Positions 5,187 to 5,320 of a stretch of 5,320 bases of DNA are shown piece by piece. The stretch comes from DATESZ01 sp035283845 (GTDB lineage Bacteria; Desulfobacterota; Syntrophia; Syntrophales; JACQWR01). The stretch spans positions 1 to 5,320 of the forward strand of contig DATESZ010000132.1 in the NCBI GenBank assembly GCA_035283845.1, given 5' to 3'. The notes beneath the pieces were generated by a model. It was not told the origin of the DNA, searched no databases, and saw nothing but the letters and a program-made list of their open reading frames with translations. Positions within the stretch are counted from its first letter, which is position 1; each line of letters starts with the position of its first letter. Position numbers and translations under genes: made by a program.

Positions 5187-5236
5187 CCATTGCCCTTGAT
5201 AGGCGGAGCGTAAGCGTAGCCGGTCAAGGGCAATGG
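5187..5236. repeat. 13-bp perfect hairpin (arm B) with GCGGAGC-N4-GCGTAGC in its loop
   Basis: CCATTGCCCTTGA (5187-5199) and TCAAGGGCAATGG (5224-5236) are exact inverted repeats around a 24-nt loop. The loop holds GCGGAGC (5203-5209) and GCGTAGC (5214-5220), 4 nt apart as in the hairpin at 4253-4294. It looks inserted: without it and the following CGAAG, the flanking strands CGGCT and CATCCGCC would pair with one uninterrupted partner at 5114-5126. Confidence 0.8.
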
Positions 5237-5252
5237 CGAAGCATCCGCCACC

Positions 5253-5291
5253 GATAAGCTGACCGTGAGCGGAGCTCACGGTCAGCTTATC
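5253..5291. repeat. 18-bp perfect hairpin with GGA loop
   Basis: GATAAGCTGACCGTGAGC (5253-5270) and its exact complement (5274-5291) surround a 3-nt loop GGA. The apex reads GCGGAGC (5269-5275), the heptamer shared with the hairpins at 4253 and 5187. Its left arm overlaps the R'' box of the branched attC-like structure, so the two folds compete. No T tract follows on either strand, so it is not a standard terminator. Confidence 0.85.
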
Positions 5292-5320
5292 CAGTGTAAT
5301 AAACGGATTTTCCACTTATT

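Larger units (their letters stand above)
5104..5259 (-). other. Large branched attC-like structure
   Basis: On the minus strand GCTTATC (5259-5253), GGT, GGCGGATG (5249-5242) pairs with CATCCGCC (5121-5114), GCC, GTTGGGC (5110-5104). This gives an 18-bp base stem with one mismatch and three G-T wobbles, all other pairs Watson-Crick. The outer heptamers read as R'' (RYYYAAC with one mismatch) and R' (exact GTTRRRY). Inside the base stem are two further arms: AGCCG/CGGCT (5122-5126, 5182-5186) leading to the hairpin at 5139-5168, and the hairpin at 5187-5236. At 156 nt it is longer than typical attC sites and has short, paired spacers, so identity as an attC is less sure than its being a real folded structure. 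Confidence 0.45.

Noticed and set aside
5104..5291. CRISPR array or tandem repeats
   Set aside because: The repeated elements are inverted arms of different hairpins. There are no direct repeats with regular spacers.
5287..5319. Minus-strand open frame ending ISGKSVYYTG then TAA inside the hairpin at 5253-5291
   Set aside because: It could be the C-terminus of the preceding cassette's gene, but ten residues at the window edge are not enough to call.

Overview
The window looks like a bacterial chromosome fragment, most likely from a strict anaerobe. The evidence is a UbiD-family decarboxylase, a menaquinone-type MqnD-family protein and a two-domain rubrerythrin, with strong AGGAGG ribosome sites on most genes. 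A syntroph or Desulfobacterota-like (or clostridial) host would fit, but the sequence alone does not settle the phylum. Base composition is uneven. The left 600 bases are strongly AT-rich, uvrB and the mqnD-like gene are GC-rich, and the right third is mixed.

Left and centre (1-4117): a UbiD-family gene runs leftward off the edge from 434, with a good promoter at 508-536. Facing away from it is uvrB (611-2608), followed on the same strand by an MqnD-family gene (about 2701-3534). A rubrerythrin gene on the minus strand (3539-4117) converges on the latter with only 4 bases between the stop codons. These are core DNA repair, quinone or aromatic metabolism and oxidative-stress genes.

Right (about 4130-5320): this accessory region is best explained as a piece of an integron cassette array with no integrase in view (CALIN-like), read on the minus strand. 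A compact attC-like site at 4387-4445 has R''/L''/L'/R' boxes, two 5-nt spacers and two unpaired bases confined to the L'' side. It lies 4 bases beyond the stop of a mazE-mazF toxin-antitoxin pair, which has its own promoter and starts next to a second R box (GTTGGGC, minus strand, 5110-5104). That box belongs to a much larger, branched attC-like structure (5104-5259). A third matching box lies at 4207-4213, so the gene-poor stretch 4214-4386 may be a second small cassette; it carries a 31-codon CxxC ORF. The toxin gene has a one-base deletion after codon 25 while the antitoxin is intact, so the cassette seems to keep the antidote and to have lost the toxin.

The least explained signal is a set of perfect hairpins (4253-4294, 5187-5236, 5253-5291). 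Their stems are unrelated, but all carry the same heptamer GCGGAGC at or near the apex. Two share the longer pattern GCGGAGC-N4-GCGTAGC with identical spacing.
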